DNA of 64,000 bases from Actinophytocola sp963840275 (GCA_963840275.1 CAWIYK010000003.1:62001-126000), one strand, 5' to 3'. Positions 29,162 through 38,266 are shown, counted from the first letter of the stretch. Translations and numbers: made by a program. The notes: generated by a model from the sequence alone, not told the origin.

Positions 29162-31329
29162 CGTGGCGACATTGCCACAAAGTCCGCGGCGATCGTCTCG
29201 GCACGGCCGACCGCCGCGTCGGTCCCGCCGTCCGAGTCGGTGCCGCGGACCCGGTCCAGCGCGTCCCGCACCACCGGCGCGTCCCGCTCGGTCGGGCTCG
29301 CGACCGTGGCCGCCAGCACCAGCACGTGGTCCGCCGTACGGCCGGACACCGCGAGGTCGAGGTAGTCCCGTGCGGTGTCCGGCGCCGCGTCCCGGCTGAC
29401 GCCGGCACGGAAGTCGGTGTGGCTCCTGGCGTAGGCGTTGGCCAGCACCAACGCGAGCGCGGCGCCGGTGTCGTGCTCCGGGTAGGCCCTCGCCGCGGCC
29501 TCCATCCGACCCGCCAGCTCCTCGTCCGCCCCGAAGTCGCCGAGCGCGATGGCCAGACCCACCGGCCGCTCGAGCGTCGTGAGCGAGAGGGCACGCTCGG
29601 CGTCGTTCGCGGCGGTGCGGACGTGCACCGTCACCCGCGAGCTGCGCAGGGTGTGCACGCCGTCGACATCGAGCTCGGCCACGACCCGGTACGGACCCGG
29701 CCGGTCGAACGTCACGCCCTCGCTGGTGAAGAACACCTGCATGCGGCCGGTGAGCGACTGCCCAGGTTCGAGCACGGCGGTCGTCCTCGGCCCGCACGCC
29801 ACGACGACGTCCCGCACCTGCTCGACCTTGCCGCCGGGCGTCACCTGCAGCAGCCGCAGGTCGCCCTCGGCGAGGTTGAGCCGCGTGGTGACCGTGCGGG
29901 GCTCGGCGCCGGTGTTGGCGAGCGTCACCTCGGCGACGACGTACTCGCCGACGAACGTGTCCGCGGGCAGCGTCAGCTCCAGTGCCAGCCCGTCCGTGCC
30001 GGTGGCGGTGGCGAGCCCGTCGGCGTCGACGGGCACGGGCAGACCGGCCGACAGGTCGCCGTGGCCCCAGCCGAACGGCCGCCAGCCGGGGCGCACCTGC
30101 GGGTCGGGCGAGTGGATGAGCGAGAGCCGGTCGTGCTCGGCGAACGCGAACGTCGCGTTGCACGGGTACGGGTTCGCCGGGCTGGCGAAACCCATGACGT
30201 CGCCGGTCTGGTTCATGATCTCGGTGCCGATGGGCGGGTTGTGCACGTCATGCTTGGGGTGGAACAGGTTCAGTGCGTGACCTGCCTCGTGGGTGAGCGT
30301 GCGCAGGAACGCGGCGGGCACCTCGTCGAGCGGCTTGTTGCGAGCGGCGGGTTCGATGAAGTCGTCGTCGCCGAGCGTCGCGTCGGCGAACCCGACCGCG
30401 CCCTCGCGCGGCACGCTGTCGTCGTCGAACATGATCCCGAACAGGCCGCCCTGTGTGCTGCCCGCGAGCAGCCACAGCCGCCACTCGTCGACCGTTCCCG
30501 GGCCGCGGTGGGTGGCGAGCAGGGTCTGCAGCTCCGTGTTCGTCAGCGCGGCGTCGTCGGGCACGTCGACCTGGTCGACGCGGGCCTGCACGTCCCAGCC
30601 GGCACTGAGGTAGACGTCGCGGAACGTGGTCGTGACGCCGGTGCACAGCGTCGCGGACATCGGCCACTGGCGGCCGGTCATGACGTCGGCCTCGATGCGG
30701 CAGCCGCGGTACAGATCGGAGGTCTTCGTGGCCGTCACGGTGTGGTCGCGGCCGCCGAGCCGCAGCGTGCCGGTCATGACGACGGGGCGGAACGGCGCCA
30801 CGAACAGGCTCTGGCGACAGGTGAGCACGAGCTGGCCCGCGTCGGTCTGGACGAACTCCTGCGCGGTGCGGTCCCACAGGTGGCGCTCGATGGCGACCGT
30901 CAGCGTGCCGGTGGCGTAGGTGCTGCGCACGGCGCGGAAGTACCAGGCGTACTGGTTCATCGGCAGCTGTGGGTACCAGGGGCGGCGGGTGTTGATCGCG
31001 CCGCCGTCGCTGCCGCCGTCGTTGCCGTCGCCGGGCTGGCCCGGCAGCGGCGGCAGCACGAGGCGGCGAACGTAGATGTCGCCACTGACGCGCAGGGCTT
31101 TGTCGGCGACCTCGATGCGCATGGGGCCCCGGACATGGCTGGGCGGGAACGCCGGCTTCTTGGGCACGATCTGGAGCAGCCACGAACCGTTCAAAGTGGA
31201 CAGTGCGCAGGGTCGCGTGCGGATCGGAACCAATTCCTCGACGAGTTCTCCGGTGTCGTCGAACACGAGTGTGTCCGTCTCGCATCCTTCGCAACCGCCG
31301 GATTCCTGCCGCGTGTCGTCGACGTGCAT
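29158..31329 (-). CDS. Large metzincin-like zinc protease, multidomain
   Basis: The 723-residue protein has the zinc motif HEAGHALNLFH (three His plus catalytic Glu, about residue 332) and a following Met-turn-like EIMNQTGDVMG. The N-terminal 300 residues include LNGSWLLQIVPKKPAF and two long beta segments. A C-terminal beta domain (LNLAEGDLRLLQVTPGG region, about 500-600) and a helical tail follow. The N-terminus is Cys-rich (GGCEGCETD) with no signal peptide, so export, if any, uses another route. ATG 31329 has an excellent AGGAGG. It is divergent from the unknown protein at 31572. Confidence 0.8.
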   Translation of the reverse strand: MHVDDTRQESGGCEGCETDTLVFDDTGELVEELVPIRTRPCALSTLNGSWLLQIVPKKPAFPPSHVRGPMRIEVADKALRVSGDIYVRRLVLPPLPGQPGDGNDGGSDGGAINTRRPWYPQLPMNQYAWYFRAVRSTYATGTLTVAIERHLWDRTAQEFVQTDAGQLVLTCRQSLFVAPFRPVVMTGTLRLGGRDHTVTATKTSDLYRGCRIEADVMTGRQWPMSATLCTGVTTTFRDVYLSAGWDVQARVDQVDVPDDAALTNTELQTLLATHRGPGTVDEWRLWLLAGSTQGGLFGIMFDDDSVPREGAVGFADATLGDDDFIEPAARNKPLDEVPAAFLRTLTHEAGHALNLFHPKHDVHNPPIGTEIMNQTGDVMGFASPANPYPCNATFAFAEHDRLSLIHSPDPQVRPGWRPFGWGHGDLSAGLPVPVDADGLATATGTDGLALELTLPADTFVGEYVVAEVTLANTGAEPRTVTTRLNLAEGDLRLLQVTPGGKVEQVRDVVVACGPRTTAVLEPGQSLTGRMQVFFTSEGVTFDRPGPYRVVAELDVDGVHTLRSSRVTVHVRTAANDAERALSLTTLERPVGLAIALGDFGADEELAGRMEAAARAYPEHDTGAALALVLANAYARSHTDFRAGVSRDAAPDTARDYLDLAVSGRTADHVLVLAATVASPTERDAPVVRDALDRVRGTDSDGGTDAAVGRAETIAADFVAMSPR

Positions 31330-31571
31330 GGCGTCGCCTCCTGCCTCGCCGACCGGCGCTAGTGTCGGCCGCTGTTCCTCAGGAGAGAGAAGTCGCGTTG
31401 TTGGATACGCATAAGGTGGTGTCGTCACCCGGCGTGGCCGGGTAGGGCATTTCTGTGCACAGCGCTACCGGCGGTCTCCGGAATTCGTAACAATGGTGTT
31501 CGACAGGGCGACCTACTGCCTACCAAGGCGACCTCTCGATTTCGTCTTCCCGACCCGAGTGGGTGAGCGGC

Positions 31572-32558
31572 ATGACTTCTCTGCTGGCCAACGCATTTTA
31601 CGACAGGCAGAAGCTTGTTCTGCTCGAGCCACTCGGCGCCACTCTGCGACTGGGGTCCGTCGGTTACTTTTCCACCGATCAGTGGGTCCACGTCGGTACC
31701 ACCCGGTCAATGTTCGGTATTCGGCTGGCGTCGAACAAGGGTTCCGGTGAGCCGAACAGTTTTTCCGGTTCTGGCGGCAAGGGCTATTCATTCTCGATCA
31801 AGGCGGCGGGAGAGGTCTCGGCATTGGTGACCAACCCTGCCGAGGCAAAGGCTCGGGTCGAGGTCTCGTTCGGCTCGCAGCAGGGTTTTCTCATGTCGGT
31901 GCACAGGCAGCAGGTGCAGACCGCCGTGGATCTTGCGGAGTTGATGTTCGCGATCCGATGGGCATACCACTACCGGAGCCTCCTGCCGGAGGGGAAACGT
32001 TGGGAGCCGAAGTATTCGGTCATCATCGGTGTCGCCACGGCGGCGTCGATCACAGCGGTCTCGGCCCTGTCGGCGGACTCGGCCATCGCCATCGAAGCGT
32101 CGGGCGGCGGGGCCGTCCCGCGAACGGAAGCGCAGGTGCGCGCCACGATGGAGATAACCCACTCCAGGCACGCCCACGACAAACTGTGGCTGGGACCCGC
32201 GAAGGGCTACGCGGTTCAGGCGCTTCGACTCGACCCATCCGTCTGGACGAAGTGGGACCGGGAGAGTTTCGAGTTCGAGAGGCGTAGCGCGTCCGGTGAC
32301 TCGGCGCGTGCCGACCGCCCGCGCCGACCGGAGTCCTTCAGGGACTGGGCCCGGGAGGGCGGTTTCGCCGACCCCACCGAGGTCGAGGCCGAGCTGGTGC
32401 CCGCACCGGGTCGCGCCGCGCGGCGTGGGCGGGTGAACGAGCTCACCGGAGCCGGTGCGCGGAAACGGGTGGGCCTCGACCGCATCGAGGTCACCGAAGT
32501 GCCCGTCCGCGTCCAGTCGGACGTCAAGACCGCCAAGCCGGCCGACGAGCTCGCGTGA
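31572..32558 (+). CDS. Unknown beta-rich protein with charged tail
   Basis: The 328-residue protein starts with a compact beta/helix region (LLEPLGATLRLGSVGYFS, WVHVGTTRSMFGIRL, KGYSFSIKAAGEVSALV, ARVEVSFGSQQGFLMSV). A helical section with AYHYRSLLPEGKRWEPKYSV and ATAASITAVSALSADSAIAI follows, then an Arg/Glu-rich, probably flexible tail of about 100 residues. There is no signal peptide. GTG 31563 is an alternative start. Divergent from the metalloprotease across 242 bases. I recognise no family; the long amphipathic strands could suit a pore or a ligand sheet, but nothing shows this. Confidence 0.7.
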   Translation: MTSLLANAFYDRQKLVLLEPLGATLRLGSVGYFSTDQWVHVGTTRSMFGIRLASNKGSGEPNSFSGSGGKGYSFSIKAAGEVSALVTNPAEAKARVEVSFGSQQGFLMSVHRQQVQTAVDLAELMFAIRWAYHYRSLLPEGKRWEPKYSVIIGVATAASITAVSALSADSAIAIEASGGGAVPRTEAQVRATMEITHSRHAHDKLWLGPAKGYAVQALRLDPSVWTKWDRESFEFERRSASGDSARADRPRRPESFRDWAREGGFADPTEVEAELVPAPGRAARRGRVNELTGAGARKRVGLDRIEVTEVPVRVQSDVKTAKPADELA

Positions 32559-32591
32559 GCGCGAACTCGACGGCCACGGGCGAGACGGTGC

Positions 32592-33083
32592 CTACGCGAT
32601 GACCGTGTCGGACCACCCGCTGGCGACGTGTATCCATTCGACGCCGTTCCACACGTAACCGAAGGCCGCCGCCCGGAAGGAAACGCCGGATCCGACGCCG
32701 GAATGTGGCGTGTAGCAGGCGATTTGTCCTGGCGTCACGTGCACGTTGCCTTCGGTGTTGTCGCACGACATCCGGCCGAAGTACACGCCGTTGTGGTAGC
32801 GGTAGATCCACGCGTTCGCGAACTGCCCGTTCGGCATCGGTCCCTGCTGTGTCGCTTCCAGGTTGTAGTTGATGTACACGGCGAAGAATCCACTGCCGTC
32901 CTGGCACAGTTGGACAGCGCCCCACTTGAACCCGTTCGAGTTGTTCGTGACGAGTTTGGGCGCGCGGACCGTGGCGCCGTAGCAGTTGTCCACCGGGCCG
33001 ACGCTGCCCGCCGATGCCGTTCCCGTGCCGACGACCGCGAACAATGTGGCCAGAATACAGACAATTATCGACAGTCTTCGCAT
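32592..33083 (-). CDS. Small secreted protein
   Basis: The 163-residue protein has a clear signal peptide (MRRLSIIVCILATLFAVVGT, cleaved after ASA). The mature part of about 137 residues has four Cys (DNCYGA, QLCQDG, MSCDNT, IACYTP), likely two disulfides, and aromatic-rich strands (GFFAVYINYN, NAWIYRYHNGVYFGRM). ATG 33083 follows GGAGG. Function is unknown. It is divergent from the TPR regulator, which may control it, and converges on the 31572-32558 gene with a 33-base gap. Confidence 0.8.
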   Translation of the reverse strand: MRRLSIIVCILATLFAVVGTGTASAGSVGPVDNCYGATVRAPKLVTNNSNGFKWGAVQLCQDGSGFFAVYINYNLEATQQGPMPNGQFANAWIYRYHNGVYFGRMSCDNTEGNVHVTPGQIACYTPHSGVGSGVSFRAAAFGYVWNGVEWIHVASGWSDTVIA

Positions 33084-33112
33084 ACGTCCTCCAGGATTGT
33101 GCTGTCTGAGCC

Positions 33113-33169
33113 GCTCCAGCTTTGGCGTGCCGTCGCACCGGTGCCGAACGAGCTGGAGCTGAGCTGGAG
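33113..33169. promoter_or_regulatory. Repeated AGCTGGAG elements upstream of the TPR regulator
   Basis: GCTCCAGCT (33113-33121) is the inverse of AGCTGGAGC (33151-33159), and AGCTGGAG recurs directly at 33162-33169. All three lie in the 106-base divergent gap between the secreted protein and the regulator gene. This is a plausible multi-site operator for the regulator itself. Confidence 0.45.
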
Positions 33170-33189
33170 ATCGACTGGGGGAGGTCGTC

Positions 33190-34860
33190 TTGGCGGAGTC
33201 GAACGCGGCGAAACGAATGTTCGCGGCGGAGTTGGCCAACTTGTTGAACGCGTCGCCGCTGTCGACGTCACGGGTCACGGCGACGGCCCGGCAACACGGG
33301 ATCGGCTACTCCACGCTGAGAAGTTGGTGCACCGGCCTGCATCTGCCTCGCGCACCCGAGGACAACCCCGAGTTCGTCGCGTTCGTGTGCGCCGTCGCGG
33401 CGGACCACGAGCAGGCGCGACGGGTGCTCACCCTCGCCAAGGGCGCGTGGCGCCGCGTCGCCAGAACCAGACAACGCCCACCCGCTGCCGGCGCGCCACG
33501 GTCGGCGGACATCGAGCCCGCGTACCGGCACATCGACCACGACGCGCGTGAGTTGGTGACGTGGCTGGCCGCGACGCGCTCCCGCGGGATGTCGGCACCG
33601 GCGATCGCCGCGTTCGCCGGCTGGTCCGACCGTGCCACCGGAGCCGCGCTCGCGAAACTGGTGGCGGCCGGGCTGATCGTGTGCCGGAACGGCGGTCGCT
33701 ACGCCATGACCGACAGCGTCCGCATCGTCGCCGGCACCATCACACCCGGTGACCCGAACGCGGTTCGCGACGCGGAGACGCGGCTCGCCGTGTACCTCGG
33801 GCGCGTCGCCGTGGCCGCCGCCCGGCGTCTGTTCCCGGACCTGCTCGAGCTGGTCCCGCTGCCCGGTGCCGCACCGGTCCGGTTCGCCACCGACGCCGAG
33901 GCGTCGGCCTGGCTGCTGAGCGAACGGGAGACCCTCGTCACCGCGGTCGAGTCCGTGCACCACCGCGACCCGGCGCTGGCCGAGTCGCTGACGGAGGCGC
34001 TGCGCGCCGCCCAGCAGGTCCGGCCGCACCTCGTCGACTGGACTCCGCTCACCGAGCGACCGCGGCGCTCGGCGGGCGACGACACCGACGCCGCGCGTAT
34101 GGAGTTCACGGCGGGACTGGCGTGGTGGGGCGGCGGGCACCCGATCGCCGCCGAGCGGCTGTTCTCCTCCGCGGCGCGGCGGTGGGCCACCCTGCGCCGG
34201 CCCCGCGAGCGGGCCGCGGCCCTGCACATGCTCGGCGCTGTCGAACACGCTCTCGGCGAGTGGCACGGTGCCGTACGGCACTGCGACGAGGCGCTTCGCC
34301 TGCGGCGGCAGACCGGCGAGCATCGCGCCCAGGTCAGCACGCTGGTGTACCTCGCGGACACCTTCCTCGGCCTCGACCGGCTCGAGCCGGCCACGCGGCA
34401 CGCGCGCGCCGCGGCCGACCTGGCCGCCAGGATCGACTACACGGCGGGCACCACGGGTGCGCTGGGCAGCCTCGGCCGCGTGCTGCTGGCACAAGGCCTC
34501 GACCGGGACGCCGAACGTCAGTTCCTCCAACAACAGGCGTTGTCGGAGGAACTGGCGTTCCACTCGCGCAGAGCCGACGCGCTCGTCGGTCGCGCGATGG
34601 TGCACAACCACCGCGGCCACTTCGACGCCGCGACCGACCTGGCCGACGAGGCCGCCGCCGCGGCGGCCGTCGTGGGAAGCACCGCAACCGAGGCCGACGC
34701 CTACAACGTCGGCGCGGTCGCCCACCACGGCAGAGGCCGCTTCGCCCAGGCCGAGGCGCTCCACCGCAAGGCGCTGCACATCTCCGACCGAGCCGGCTAC
34801 CGGCACAGCCGCGACACCGCGCTCGACAGCCTCGCGCGGCTGCGCGGCACGCACCGGTGA
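33190..34860 (+). CDS. Helix-turn-helix and TPR regulator
   Basis: The 556-residue protein has an N-terminal HTH-like region (about 1-75: TARQHGIGYSTLRSWCTGLH, LPRAPEDNPEFVAFV), a winged-helix-like middle (about 115-180, AAFAGWSDRATGAALAKLVA) and a C-terminal TPR array (about 300-556, with HMLGAVEHALGEWHGAVRHC, HRGHFDAATDLADEA). This resembles signal-peptide or secondary-metabolism regulators of actinomycetes. TTG 33190 has GGGGGAGG 5 bases upstream. The divergent secreted protein is a likely target; the signal is unknown. Confidence 0.75.
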   Translation: MAESNAAKRMFAAELANLLNASPLSTSRVTATARQHGIGYSTLRSWCTGLHLPRAPEDNPEFVAFVCAVAADHEQARRVLTLAKGAWRRVARTRQRPPAAGAPRSADIEPAYRHIDHDARELVTWLAATRSRGMSAPAIAAFAGWSDRATGAALAKLVAAGLIVCRNGGRYAMTDSVRIVAGTITPGDPNAVRDAETRLAVYLGRVAVAAARRLFPDLLELVPLPGAAPVRFATDAEASAWLLSERETLVTAVESVHHRDPALAESLTEALRAAQQVRPHLVDWTPLTERPRRSAGDDTDAARMEFTAGLAWWGGGHPIAAERLFSSAARRWATLRRPRERAAALHMLGAVEHALGEWHGAVRHCDEALRLRRQTGEHRAQVSTLVYLADTFLGLDRLEPATRHARAAADLAARIDYTAGTTGALGSLGRVLLAQGLDRDAERQFLQQQALSEELAFHSRRADALVGRAMVHNHRGHFDAATDLADEAAAAAAVVGSTATEADAYNVGAVAHHGRGRFAQAEALHRKALHISDRAGYRHSRDTALDSLARLRGTHR

Positions 34861-34936
34861 GGCCGTCGATCACCCGATAGGTGGATCTTGGCGCCGCTCC
34901 GGTGTCGCCGCGTTGGGCGCGGGTATGTGCCCTGCC

Positions 34937-35296
34937 ATGTCAACGAAGCGCACACTACTGGTCGCCGCGGTCGCGGTCGCCGCTGTCAGCACGGTCGTCG
35001 GCGGGGGCATCGCCATGGCCGACGAGCCGCCCGAGGGCGTGCTGTACACCTGCGACGCGCTGACGAGCGCCAGCGTGCCCACGGTCAAGAAACAGCTCGC
35101 CGCCCAGGGCATCGATCCGGCGACAGTGACCGGTCCCGTCGGGTTGTCCTGCAAGAGTGACTCGCAGTCCACGCAGTCCACACAGGACGGCGTGCGCGCC
35201 GGGGTCACCGGGGTGGACGCCCTCGGGTACACCTGCGCGTCGGCGGAGGAGAAGAGTCGCAAGATGATCGTCTTCTTCGTCGACTGCGCGAACTGA
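34937..35296 (+). CDS. Small secreted Cys-containing protein
   Basis: The 119-residue protein has a signal peptide (KRTLLVAAVAVAAVSTVVGG, with IAMA before the cleavage site). The mature part has four Cys: LYTCDA, GLSCKS, GYTCAS and FVDCAN. This spacing (about 35, 45, 20) is that of small exported proteins resembling chaplin-independent hydrolase inhibitors, but I do not recognise the family. ATG 34937 is the start that yields the signal peptide. Ends 4 bases before the convergent sialidase-like gene. Confidence 0.7.
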   Translation: MSTKRTLLVAAVAVAAVSTVVGGGIAMADEPPEGVLYTCDALTSASVPTVKKQLAAQGIDPATVTGPVGLSCKSDSQSTQSTQDGVRAGVTGVDALGYTCASAEEKSRKMIVFFVDCAN

Positions 35297-35300
35297 CGGC

Positions 35301-36431
35301 TCAACCCACGTCGGTGACGAAGTAGCGCAGGGCGATCACGGCCAGCCGCGCCTCGTCGTAGACGACGGTCACGAACTGCGTCGCGTTCACCGCCACCGTG
35401 CTGGGATAGCCCGTGTCGTACGTGGTGGCGGCGTAGAGCGTCCGCCGGGGTGTCTGCGGCCAGCCGACGGCACCCCGGCGGACCGCGACCATCGTCGGCC
35501 GGCTGGCGGTGCCGTTGGGTTGGCTCCACAGGTACGGCACGTAGCTCGTGCCGGGGACCGCCAAAATCTCTGGGCCGTGCATGGGCACGCCGAGTGCCCA
35601 CGGCGCGTCCCACGTGGTCAGGTAGGTGTTGCCGTAGGAGTCGGACTGGACGGCGCTGCCCGTGCCGGCCGTCGACTCCACTCGCATGATCGCCCGCACG
35701 TGGCCGGGCGCCACTTCGACGAGCGCGGGCTCCTGGTAGCTCTCGGAAGCGGTGGCGGCAATGGTCTTCTGCCGCCCGGGAACCCGCCCGTCCCACGTCA
35801 GGCCACCGTCCACACTGGCCACGACCGCGGCCTGCACCGGCCCGCCGGCGGCCGACGCGCCGTAAACCGGGATGAGCAGCTGCCCGTTGGTGAGCTCCAC
35901 GATCTTCGCGCTGGTGGCCGGATGCGGCAGCGTGCTCGAGTAAACGACGGCCGGCACGGAGAACGCGACGTCGTCGGCGTCCCGGTAGGCCACCGCCGTC
36001 CCGGTCGCCGCCGAGGTCGCCGCATCGGCGACGAAGTACGACAGCAGCAGCCGCCCGCCGCGCAACGTCGTGAGCGAGGGGTCACGAGCGTCGAGCCCGG
36101 CCGCTCCGGCGACGACGAACGGCGTGGCGGGCTGCCACGTCGCGCCGCCGTCGCGGCTCCGCACCATCCGCAGCTGGCTGGGTTTGTTCGCGTGCTCGGC
36201 GGCCCAGCGGTACACCATCAGGAGATCGTCGGCGTCGCCGTGTGGATCCCGTGCCACGTCGGGGAAGTAGGCCTGACAGGTCACGCCGAGTGCCGCGTCC
36301 CCGCACGGCCCGCCGGCGACCGCCACCGTCTCGGCGATGGCCCGTCCCACCGAGGCGTCCCCCGACCCGCCGGCCAGCCCCATGCCCACGACCAGTACAG
36401 CGAACAGCCCGCCAAGTCGCCGGATCGCCAT
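35301..36431 (-). CDS. Secreted sialidase/BNR-repeat-like protein
   Basis: The 376-residue protein has a signal peptide (about 1-28, LGGLFAVLVVGMGLAGG) and a beta-propeller with Asp-box repeats: RSRDGGATW and ASVDGGLTW. It also has RDPSLTTLRGGRLLLSYF, LTNGQLLIPVYG, YQEPALVEVAPGHVRAIMR and HGPEILAVPG. This is the pattern of exo-alpha-sialidases; the position of a catalytic Arg triad could not be established. ATG 36431 has GGAGG just upstream. It may act on host or fungal glycans or, more probably, other sugars. Confidence 0.8.
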   Translation of the reverse strand: MAIRRLGGLFAVLVVGMGLAGGSGDASVGRAIAETVAVAGGPCGDAALGVTCQAYFPDVARDPHGDADDLLMVYRWAAEHANKPSQLRMVRSRDGGATWQPATPFVVAGAAGLDARDPSLTTLRGGRLLLSYFVADAATSAATGTAVAYRDADDVAFSVPAVVYSSTLPHPATSAKIVELTNGQLLIPVYGASAAGGPVQAAVVASVDGGLTWDGRVPGRQKTIAATASESYQEPALVEVAPGHVRAIMRVESTAGTGSAVQSDSYGNTYLTTWDAPWALGVPMHGPEILAVPGTSYVPYLWSQPNGTASRPTMVAVRRGAVGWPQTPRRTLYAATTYDTGYPSTVAVNATQFVTVVYDEARLAVIALRYFVTDVG

Positions 36432-36439
36432 CCCCACCT

Positions 36440-36475
36440 CCGATTGCGTCAGTCAGCTCCCGCTGACCCAATCGG
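36440..36475. promoter_or_regulatory. Nested inverted repeat upstream of the sialidase-like gene
   Basis: CCGATTG (36440-36446) pairs with CAATCGG (36469-36475), and inside it GTCAGC (36452-36457) pairs with GCTGAC (36462-36467). It begins 9 bases upstream of the start codon, so it would be in the leader RNA if transcribed, or an operator overlapping the promoter. Confidence 0.4.
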
Positions 36476-36524
36476 GAACGCGCCCGGTCGGCAATTCGGC
36501 GTCACGCCTTCGCGTGAACCCGAG

Positions 36525-36908
36525 TCACGTCCCCGACGGCGCGTTGCTGAGGTCGACGACGCAGAAGATGTTGCCGTCCGGGTCGGCGAGCACGACGAAG
36601 TCCGGGTTCGGCGGGTAGCGGTCCCAGTCGACCTTGGTCGCGCCGAGCTTGACGAGCCGTTCGACCTCGGCTTCCTGCTCGGCGGTGTTGTTCACGAACA
36701 GGTCGAGATGCAGACGCGGATGTTCCTGGGGCGGGGTGTCGCTGTGCATCAGGGCAAGCGCGTGGCCGGAGCCGTCGGCGTGGTTCAGTGTCCGCCACGT
36801 CTCGCTCTTCCATTCGTCCGTGACCACCAGATCCAGCGCCGACGTCCAGAAGTCCACCGCGCGGGCGAGATCACCGACACCGATCACCGGAAAGCCAAGT
36901 CTGAGCAT
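36525..36908 (-). CDS. VOC family (glyoxalase/bleomycin resistance fold) protein
   Basis: The 127-residue protein has the paired beta-alpha-beta-beta-beta units: FPVIGVGDLARAVDFWTSAL, HALALMHSD, RLHLDLFVNN and DFVVLADPDGNIFCVVDL. A Glu/His metal set is partly visible. Substrate is unknown. It lies next to a second VOC protein on the same strand, 43 bases apart, probably one transcript. Confidence 0.85.
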   Translation of the reverse strand: MLRLGFPVIGVGDLARAVDFWTSALDLVVTDEWKSETWRTLNHADGSGHALALMHSDTPPQEHPRLHLDLFVNNTAEQEAEVERLVKLGATKVDWDRYPPNPDFVVLADPDGNIFCVVDLSNAPSGT

Positions 36909-36951
36909 GGGGTCACTGTAGAAACCCGCGCGTCCGGCCGCACGGCGAGCG

Positions 36952-37332
36952 TCAGTTCTGACGTGGTTCGCGTCGCAGCACACAGAACTCGTTGTCCTCG
37001 GGGTCGGCGAGGACGACGAACCCTTCGTCGCCCGTCTGCCCGACGTCGACGTGCCGCGCGCCGAGGCGGACCAGTCGCTCGACCTCGTGCTCGACGTCGC
37101 CGTCGACCGGGCGGAGATCGGGGTGGTCACGGTTCTTGCCCTGTTTGGGTTCGCCGGTCTTCTGCAGCCACAGGGTCGGCACGTCCGCGGGCGCGTCGGC
37201 CGGCGGATACAGCTTCGCCGAGCCGTCGTCGCCGTAACGGACGTCGGTGAACCCCAGGGCCGCGGACCAGAAGTCCGCCATCAGCGTGGTGTCCCGCACG
37301 TCGAGCGTCCACTGTACGAATCGGACAGTCAT
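36952..37332 (-). CDS. VOC family protein
   Basis: The 126-residue protein shares the VOC fold: VQWTLDVRDTTLMADFWSAA, LGFTDVRYGDDGS, HPDLRPVDGDVEHEVERLV and GFVVLADPEDNEFCVLRREP. It starts ATG 37332 after GAAGGAGG and leads the two-gene VOC unit. The two are only distantly similar, so they are not a recent duplication. Substrate is unknown. Confidence 0.87.
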   Translation of the reverse strand: MTVRFVQWTLDVRDTTLMADFWSAALGFTDVRYGDDGSAKLYPPADAPADVPTLWLQKTGEPKQGKNRDHPDLRPVDGDVEHEVERLVRLGARHVDVGQTGDEGFVVLADPEDNEFCVLRREPRQN

Positions 37333-37403
37333 CGTTCCTCCTTCGTGGTCGATGGAGGTACCCCGCGGCGGCGCGGTTCATTCCGTCCGGGGGCCCGCCT
37401 GGC

Positions 37404-38255
37404 ACATGATGGATACTGTCCATGAGAACGCCTCCCTGGTGCAGCAGCACCTACCGGGCCGGTACCGGATGCACGACCTGATCCGCCTGTCCGCGACGGA
37501 CCGGCAACACCAGTACCGGGAGGCGGCGCTGCGGCGCATGGTGGACTTCTACGCGCACACCGCCAACACCGCCGCGCGGCTCCTGCACCCGCATCGCGAC
37601 CCGGTCCGGCTCGCCCCGCCCGTACCCGGCTGCGTGCCCCAGCCACTGGCCGACGATTCGGCGGCCCTGGCGTGGTTCGTCGCCGAGTTCCCGTGTCCGC
37701 TGGCCGCCCAACACACCGCGGCCACGCACGCATGGCATCCGGCCGCCTGGAACCTGGCCTGGGCACTGATCCCCTTCCGCTACCGGCGGCGACACCGCCC
37801 CGAGTGGCTCGGGGTGTGGCTGGGCCGGTGCGGCCGCGGCCGTGCACCTGCCCGACCCCACTGTCCGCCTCCTCACCCACCGGTACCTCGGCAGCGTCTA
37901 CGCCGACGTGGGCCGGCACGACGAGGCGATCGAGCAGCTGGGCCAAGCCTCGCGCTGGCCGAACAGCACCACGCCCCAACCCGCCAAGCCCACATCCACC
38001 GGACGCTCGCGTATGTTGGGGCGGCGCGGGGACGACCGGCGGGCGCTGGCGCACGCCACCGATGCCCTCGACCTGTTCCGCGGCCTCGATCAGCCGGTAT
38101 GGGAGGTCAACGCGCTCAACGACGTCGGTGGGCGCTGGGCCGGCACGACCAAGCCCGTGCGGTGTGGCAGGAAGCGTTGGAGCTGTACCAACAACAGGGC
38201 CGCGCCGACGACACGGCTCGCGTCGAACGGCAGCTCCCGACCTCGACATCGCCTA
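37404..38255 (+). pseudogene. Broken C-terminal part of an NB-ARC/TPR (AfsR-like) regulator
   Basis: The fragment starts at LVQQHLPGRYRMHDLIRL and continues REAALRRMVDFYAHTANTAA and DSAALAWFVAEFPCPLAAQH in one frame. It then changes frame at least three times: THRYLGSVYADVGRHDEAIE, LALAEQHHAPTRQAH, then GDDRRALAHATDALDLFR and QARAVWQEALELYQQQG. The SARP/NB-ARC front half is absent. This is a decayed gene, not a sequencing slip, because several shifts and the whole N-terminus are missing. It fills most of the 37333-38266 stretch. Confidence 0.85.
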
Positions 38256-38266
38256 CGGTCTGCCGC

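Noticed and set aside
29155..31362. A 735-codon open frame on the plus strand opposite the metalloprotease
   Set aside because: It is the antisense shadow of a gene with clear zinc-protease motifs; its own sequence is Arg/Gly/Val-rich with no recognisable domain.
31572..32558. Calling this protein a bacterial gasdermin because it is beta-rich and lies near a protease
   Set aside because: No conserved gasdermin motif or C-terminal inhibitory peptide could be recognised, and the neighbour is divergent rather than in the same operon.
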